Under the pieces are notes generated by a model, which made no database searches, was not told where the DNA came from, and saw nothing but the letters and a program-made list of their open reading frames with translations. Position numbers and translations under genes: made by a program. Below, in pieces: positions 60,614 to 64,000 of a DNA stretch of 64,000 nucleotides (positions are counted from its first letter, which is position 1; each line of letters begins with the position of its first letter). Origin of the DNA: Embleya hyalina (lineage in GTDB: Bacteria; Actinomycetota; Actinomycetes; Streptomycetales; Streptomycetaceae); the NCBI RefSeq assembly GCF_003967355.1, contig NZ_BIFH01000015.1:128888-192887 (forward strand), in the 5' to 3' direction.

Positions 60614-60941
60614 CCTGAACGTGCAGACACCCGCCCGCACAGGCACGACGCCGACGTTCACCCCGGCGGTCACCGACGGGCACGCGTTCGCGAACAACGG
60701 CCGCCGCTACCTGCGGATCAAGAACACCGACGCCAGCGTTAAGACCGTCACGGTCGTGTCGCCGCCGCTGCCCGACGGCCGCGGCGTCGACCCGATCCCG
60801 ATCACGGTCCCGGCGACCACGGGCGATGTGGTCACCCCGTGTTGGCCCGCGTCCTACAACCAGCCGAGCGGCAAGGTTCACCTCGACTACTCGGCCACGA
60901 CGGGCGTGTCCGTCGCCGTGATCGAGATCGCCTCCGCGTAG
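60600..60941 (+). CDS. Small beta-rich structural protein, 113 residues
   Basis: Probably a head decoration protein or cement protein: HAFANNGRRYLRIKNTDASV, KTVTVVSPPLPDGRGVDPIP, ITVPATTGDVVTPCW and KVHLDYSATTGVSVAVIEIA suggest an immunoglobulin-like beta sandwich. Only position and composition support it. Confidence 0.6.
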   Translation: MARADLNVQTPARTGTTPTFTPAVTDGHAFANNGRRYLRIKNTDASVKTVTVVSPPLPDGRGVDPIPITVPATTGDVVTPCWPASYNQPSGKVHLDYSATTGVSVAVIEIASA

Positions 60942-60962
60942 CGGGGTGGGAGGTGACTCGAC

Positions 60963-61382
60963 GTGGCCTATGCAACCACCGCCGACCTGACGGCGGCCTG
61001 GCCGACCGATGCGGGCCCGGTGCCGACGGACGCCGCCCGGCTGCTGGAGGACGCGTCCGACCTGCTCGACACCACCGTCCTGCTGTCCGCCGTCTACTGC
61101 ACCGACGACGCCGGGGCACCGACCGACCCGATCGTGGTCGAGGCCCTGCGCGACGCCGTGTGCGCGCAGGTGCGGTGGTGGGACGAGACCGGCGACGAAC
61201 TGGGCACCGCCGGCACCGTGCAGTCGGTATCCATCGGGTCGGTGTCGCTGACCCGGGCGGCGACCGCCGGGCCGGGCGGCGGCGGGGGCGACACCCTCGC
61301 GCCGCAGGTCGGCCGGATCCTGCGGCGCCCGCGGCTGGCCTACCGGTTGCAGCTCGGCGTGATCGGGGGTGCGCGCTGGTGA
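60963..61382 (+). CDS. Head-tail connector protein (gp6-like)
   Basis: 139 residues from a GTG. YATTADLTAAWPTDAGPVPT, AARLLEDASDLLDTTVLL and VVEALRDAVCAQVRWWDETG form the helical adaptor fold of HK97 gp6-like connectors, followed by a Gly-rich loop and RRPRLAYRLQLGVI. It would dock under the portal. GTGA overlaps the next gene. Confidence 0.78.
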   Translation: MAYATTADLTAAWPTDAGPVPTDAARLLEDASDLLDTTVLLSAVYCTDDAGAPTDPIVVEALRDAVCAQVRWWDETGDELGTAGTVQSVSIGSVSLTRAATAGPGGGGGDTLAPQVGRILRRPRLAYRLQLGVIGGARW

Positions 61383-61696
61383 GCGCCGTACCGGGCTGGC
61401 TGCTGCGGCACCGGGTGCGGATCGAGCCCTACCTGGGGACGTCCGCGTACGGACCGCTGTACGGGCCCGAGACCGAGATTCGCGGGTTCGTCGACGAGGC
61501 CGTGCGGGAGGTGCGGTCGCCCACCGGCGAGGTCGTCGTCTCGACGGCCACGCTGATCATCCGGCGGGGCGTCACCTGCCCACCGCGCAGCCGCGTGACC
61601 CTGCCGTCCGGCCGCCAGACGCTCGTCATCGGCAACGGCGACCGCAACGGCGGCGGCCTGCCGACGCCCGACCACCAGGAGGTGAGTTGCGAATGA
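61379..61696 (+). CDS. Head closure protein
   Basis: 105 residues, beta-rich: HRVRIEPYLGTSAYGPLYGP, TEIRGFVDEAVREVRSPTGE, VVVSTATLIIRRGVTCPPRS. This resembles the head-closure/stopper family (SPP1 gp16-like). It is coupled to the next gene by ATGA. Confidence 0.7.
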   Translation: MSAVPGWLLRHRVRIEPYLGTSAYGPLYGPETEIRGFVDEAVREVRSPTGEVVVSTATLIIRRGVTCPPRSRVTLPSGRQTLVIGNGDRNGGGLPTPDHQEVSCE

Positions 61697-62040
61697 CCCG
61701 CGCAACGCTGCGGCTGTCGGTCGACCAGGCCGTCAGCGGCATGAAAGAAGCCATAGCCGACGGCCTGTATCTGGGCATGGAGTACGCGCTGAGCGAGTCC
61801 CGGAAGGTGGTTCCGCTCGACGAGGCAACGCTGGAGCGGTCCGGCGTCGCCTCGGTCGATCCGGGCACGCTGACCGGCGCGGTCAGCTACTCGACGCCGT
61901 ACGCCGTCCGCCAACACGAGGACCTGACGGCGCATCACCTGCCCGGCCGGACAGCCAAATACCTCGAAGATCCGTTCGCTGCGGCTGGCGATCAGATCAT
62001 GGCGCTCGTCGCCGCGAAGGTCAGGCAGGTCACGCGCTAG
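61693..62040 (+). CDS. HK97 gp10-like tail-completion protein
   Basis: 115 residues. EAIADGLYLGMEYALSESRK, VPLDEATLERSGVASVDPGT, LTGAVSYSTPYAVRQHEDLT and HHLPGRTAKYLEDPFAAAGD give the fold and late HHxxGRxxKYLExP signature common to actinophage gp10-like proteins. Its stop overlaps that of the opposite-strand HNH gene. Confidence 0.8.
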   Translation: MTRATLRLSVDQAVSGMKEAIADGLYLGMEYALSESRKVVPLDEATLERSGVASVDPGTLTGAVSYSTPYAVRQHEDLTAHHLPGRTAKYLEDPFAAAGDQIMALVAAKVRQVTR

Positions 62041-62555
62041 GAGAGCTCGTCAATGGGCCTTCCCTCACGGATACGCATAGCTGCATCTCGGCCGAGATCC
62101 GTGGGGAGCAGGTAACTCACACTCACGGTCCCGTCATTGACTGTTGCCCAGGTCGGTGGGTTCTCATCGAACTCGACCAGGCCATCCGTGACGAGATTGC
62201 CAAATGCCCAGATCATCCCCCGCGGAATGGCCACCCTTTCGCGTGTTGGGTCATCGGCCAGCCAGTTGAGTGCCTGAAGCTCCAAGGGGCCGTATCGATC
62301 GTTCAACACGCCAAGGTTGATCTTGTACTGCTGCATGGCCAGACGGTCCATGTCCTTCGACAGGTCGTAGCGCGTGTGGCAGGTCGGGCAGAGCGCGATC
62401 AGGTTCTCGAACCGATGTTCACGGACCTTTTCCCACGGCACGATGTGCGCGATCTCAACGGGGTGGGCCCGACAAGTCGGAATCGCGCACCGATGGCCAG
62501 CTTCCACCAGGACTGATCGTTGCAGCGGGGCGGAAATCTTCGGACGTTCGCTCAT
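62037..62555 (-). CDS. HNH endonuclease on the opposite strand
   Basis: 172 residues (an in-frame GTG at 62561 would add two). The HNH motif is CAIPTCRAHPVEIAHIVPWE then FENLIALCPTCHTRYD: Cys ligands, the IAHI His, the Asn and the HTRYD His. It lies antisense within the tail-connector run, the usual mark of a later insertion (homing nuclease or moron). No ribosome site is seen; TAGCGT just upstream may be a -10 for a leaderless transcript. Base usage is less GC-biased than in neighbours. Confidence 0.8.
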   Translation of the reverse strand: MSERPKISAPLQRSVLVEAGHRCAIPTCRAHPVEIAHIVPWEKVREHRFENLIALCPTCHTRYDLSKDMDRLAMQQYKINLGVLNDRYGPLELQALNWLADDPTRERVAIPRGMIWAFGNLVTDGLVEFDENPPTWATVNDGTVSVSYLLPTDLGRDAAMRIREGRPIDELS

Positions 62556-62595
62556 CGACACACGCTAAGCGACGCGCACGCCGAGGGAGGTTCCT

Positions 62596-63018
62596 TTGGA
62601 TCTGGATCTAATCGACGGCCTGGCGCGCTTGCTCGCCGCCCGCGGCCTGGTCACCTACGACCCAACCGGCGCGAGCGGCGACGTGTTCGCCGAGCACATG
62701 CCGGCGGGCCCGGACTCGGTGGTCGTGCTCGCCCTGTACGGCGGGCCCGAACCCGACTCGCGGATCCCGGTCGACGAGCCGTCTCTACAGGTCCGGGTAC
62801 GCGGCACGGCCGACCCCCGCACCTCGCGCCGCCGTTCCTACGCCATCTACTCGGCCCTGCACGGCCTGACCCGCACCGCTCTGCCGGACGGCACCTGGCT
62901 GGTGCTGTGCGTCGCCCAGGCCCCGCCGGCGTCGATGGGCGTGGACGCGAACGGCCAGCACGAACACACGACGAACTACCGCCTGACCGTGGGCGCGCCC
63001 ACGACACACCGCCCATGA
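62596..63018 (+). CDS. Tail terminator/minor capsid-type protein, 140 residues
   Basis: It starts at a TTG with GGGAGG 5 bases upstream. LDLIDGLARLLAARGLVTYD, VLALYGGPEPDSRIPVDEPS and LQVRVRGTADPRTSRRRSYA match the family of phage minor capsid or tail-terminator proteins that sit between gp10-like and tail-tube genes. Predicted to end the tail tube at the head side. Confidence 0.75.
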   Translation: MDLDLIDGLARLLAARGLVTYDPTGASGDVFAEHMPAGPDSVVVLALYGGPEPDSRIPVDEPSLQVRVRGTADPRTSRRRSYAIYSALHGLTRTALPDGTWLVLCVAQAPPASMGVDANGQHEHTTNYRLTVGAPTTHRP

Positions 63019-63028
63019 GGAGGCACCC

Positions 63029-63481
63029 ATGAGCCAGCGACCCATCGACGCGAGAGGCTGGGTCTACCAGGTCGAGAGCGTGCCGGACACGTGGCTCGAC
63101 ATCACCCACGTCAACTCGTTCACGTACAACCCCGGCGAGAACGAAGAGACTGCCGAGACGACCTGGTTCGGGTCGGACGGCTACTACGAGGAAGACGTGA
63201 TGCAGAGGGGGGCGAGCCTGTCCCTGGAGGGTCAGCACGCCACCGACAGCGTCACCGGTGCCCAGGACCCGGGTCAGGCGTACATCGACAACGTTTGGGC
63301 GCTGGGCCTCGGTGTCGCCTCCCACAACCGCTTCAGGTTCAGGCACGAGACCCAGACGTCCTGGGTCGTGTGGGATGCCACCATGAGCCCCGGGGAGAAG
63401 GGCGGCGGCAACAACGACAAGTCGTCCTGGTCCGTAACTATCCGACGCTCCGGTGCCCCGATGACTATGGTCGTCGCATGA
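63029..63481 (+). CDS. Major tail (tube) protein
   Basis: 150 residues, beta-rich: RGWVYQVESVPDTWLDITHV, NSFTYNPGENEETAETTWFG, VMQRGASLSLEGQHATDSVT and RFRFRHETQTSWVVWDATMS, TMVVA at the end. The order and length fit a siphovirus tail-tube protein of the phi13/TP901 type. AGGAGG lies 6 bases before the ATG. The stop overlaps the next ATG. Confidence 0.85.
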   Translation: MSQRPIDARGWVYQVESVPDTWLDITHVNSFTYNPGENEETAETTWFGSDGYYEEDVMQRGASLSLEGQHATDSVTGAQDPGQAYIDNVWALGLGVASHNRFRFRHETQTSWVVWDATMSPGEKGGGNNDKSSWSVTIRRSGAPMTMVVA

Positions 63482-63912
63482 GCGAGCACGTACAGCCTTT
63501 GGAGGCCGAGGACTTCGATGCGTGGGTCTCCGAGACCAACGCGAACATCCGGCCCGCGAGCATCAAAATCGGTGGGACGGTACACGTCATGCCGGTTGGC
63601 GTTCCGATTGCCTTCACGCTCCAGACCCGGCGCTTGGCCGACCGCGAGGACGTCGGCGCGCTGCGGACCATCCTGGTACCCATCTTCGGCGAACAGGCCC
63701 TCGACGCCTGGGAGTCGACGAGTCCATTCGGTACCGAGGCACTGCCGGTTCTGTTGCGCTGGTGTGGCGCGAACATGGCCAAGCCCGGCTCGATGAGCAT
63801 CGCCGAGGCCGCCGCGTCGGTCGAAGAGGACGACGCGGGAAAAGCCCCGAAGAACAGGGCCGAGAAGCGAGCCGCCGCCAAGAAGACCAAGAGTTCTGGC
63901 AAGCGGTCCTGA
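63478..63912 (+). CDS. Tail assembly chaperone (short form)
   Basis: 144 residues. It starts at ATGA overlapping the tail-tube stop. FTLQTRRLADREDVGALRTI, VPIFGEQALDAWESTSPFGT and LPVLLRWCGANMAKPGSMSI are the lambda gpG-like part, ending in a Lys-rich tail. Near its end, GGGAAAA (63837-63843) lies in the X-XXY-YYZ frame, so a -1 shift would produce a longer fusion chaperone. Confidence 0.85.
   Translation: MSEHVQPLEAEDFDAWVSETNANIRPASIKIGGTVHVMPVGVPIAFTLQTRRLADREDVGALRTILVPIFGEQALDAWESTSPFGTEALPVLLRWCGANMAKPGSMSIAEAAASVEEDDAGKAPKNRAEKRAAAKKTKSSGKRS
63837..63843 (+). promoter_or_regulatory. -1 ribosomal frameshift site GGGAAAA
   Basis: The heptamer falls across codons GGA-AAA of the tail chaperone frame (codon start 63838). 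This is the classical slippery class used by phage tail chaperones. Confidence 0.8.
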
Positions 63913-64000
63913 CCCACTGGCGCGTAGTTGAGGCCGATCTCCGACGCGAGTACGGCCTCGATCCGCATGCCGTACGGCGCCTGACCACACGCGAGTTCGG
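63843..64000 (+). CDS. Tail assembly chaperone, frameshifted C-terminal part (partial)
   Basis: After the -1 shift the frame stays open to the window end and reads SPEEQGREASRRQEDQEFWQ, then AVLTHWRVVEADLRREYGLD and PHAVRRLTTREF. The FWQAVLTHWRxVEADLxxEYG pattern is characteristic of gpGT-type second domains in actinophages. The gene is cut by the window edge. No separate start codon is needed. Confidence 0.75.

Larger units (their letters stand above)
37657..64000. mobile_element. Integrated siphovirus-type prophage (left part)
   Basis: Starting at the tRNA fragment, the region holds an integrase, immunity genes, early replication genes, terminase, portal, capsid, connector, tail tube and tail chaperone genes in standard phage order, nearly all on the plus strand. 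The right end, lysis genes and second att site lie beyond the window, so its state (intact or defective) cannot be judged. No broken essential gene is seen in the visible part. Confidence 0.92.

Overview
The window is high-GC actinomycete DNA, most likely from Streptomyces or a close relative in the Streptomycetaceae (inference). The sequence signs are a chaplin precursor, futalosine-pathway menaquinone genes, two helix-turn-helix/DUF397 (Scr1-type) loci, an AfsR/SARP-like regulator, an LAETG sortase substrate, many GTG starts and frequent 4-bp gene overlaps. It has two parts: host chromosome (1 to about 37.6 kb) and the left part of an integrated siphovirus-type prophage (about 37.66 kb to the window end).

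Host part, left to right: an SDR oxidoreductase; an XRE regulator divergent from an aldo/keto reductase; an anti-sigma-type ATPase; a DUF5753/DUF397 pair; a macrolide-resistance rRNA methyltransferase (erm) behind what looks like a leader-peptide attenuator; MerR and HxlR regulators; an AfsR-like ATPase regulator; a PadR-HAAS operon divergent from a SigE-type sigma factor and its membrane partner, with a 30-bp palindrome between them; an adenosine/adenine deaminase-family enzyme; and a second DUF5753 locus with two DUF397 genes. From 17.7 to 24.9 kb, one strand carries menaquinone-related genes: a geranylgeranyl reductase, MenG/UbiE, an aminofutalosine-deaminase-type amidohydrolase, MqnC and MqnA, interleaved with a tiny Arg/Gly protein and the LAETG surface protein. 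From 25 to 37.3 kb come membrane and Asp23 proteins, an SDR, the chaplin, an XRE-cupin regulator coupled to a 39-residue membrane protein, an acetyltransferase, cystathionine beta-synthase, an SGNH hydrolase, a thiolase and a Bax-inhibitor-1 protein.

Prophage part: a tRNA 3'-end fragment (37657-37683) marks one attachment junction, next to a tyrosine integrase. An immunity-like region follows, with a leftward repressor candidate, a rightward Cro-like gene and palindromes built on TGTCCA/TGGACA. A long run of mostly overlapping early genes follows: many tiny Cys-rich proteins, a RecA-core ATPase, a UvrD-like helicase, a replication initiator with iterons inside it, a DnaB-like helicase, SSB and a SLOG-LuxR fusion. 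After a terminator, a further gene and a promoter come a Cys-rich small protein, a lipoprotein (moron candidate), then terminase, portal, head, scaffold, capsid, connectors, an opposite-strand HNH nuclease, tail terminator, tail tube and a tail-assembly chaperone with a GGGAAAA frameshift site. The element runs off the right edge.

Most notable: the erm attenuator, the iteron array inside the phage initiator gene, the operator set, the SLOG-LuxR fusion, the prophage lipoprotein, a possible short promoter-to-terminator transcript, and an orphan DasR-like site beside the attachment junction.
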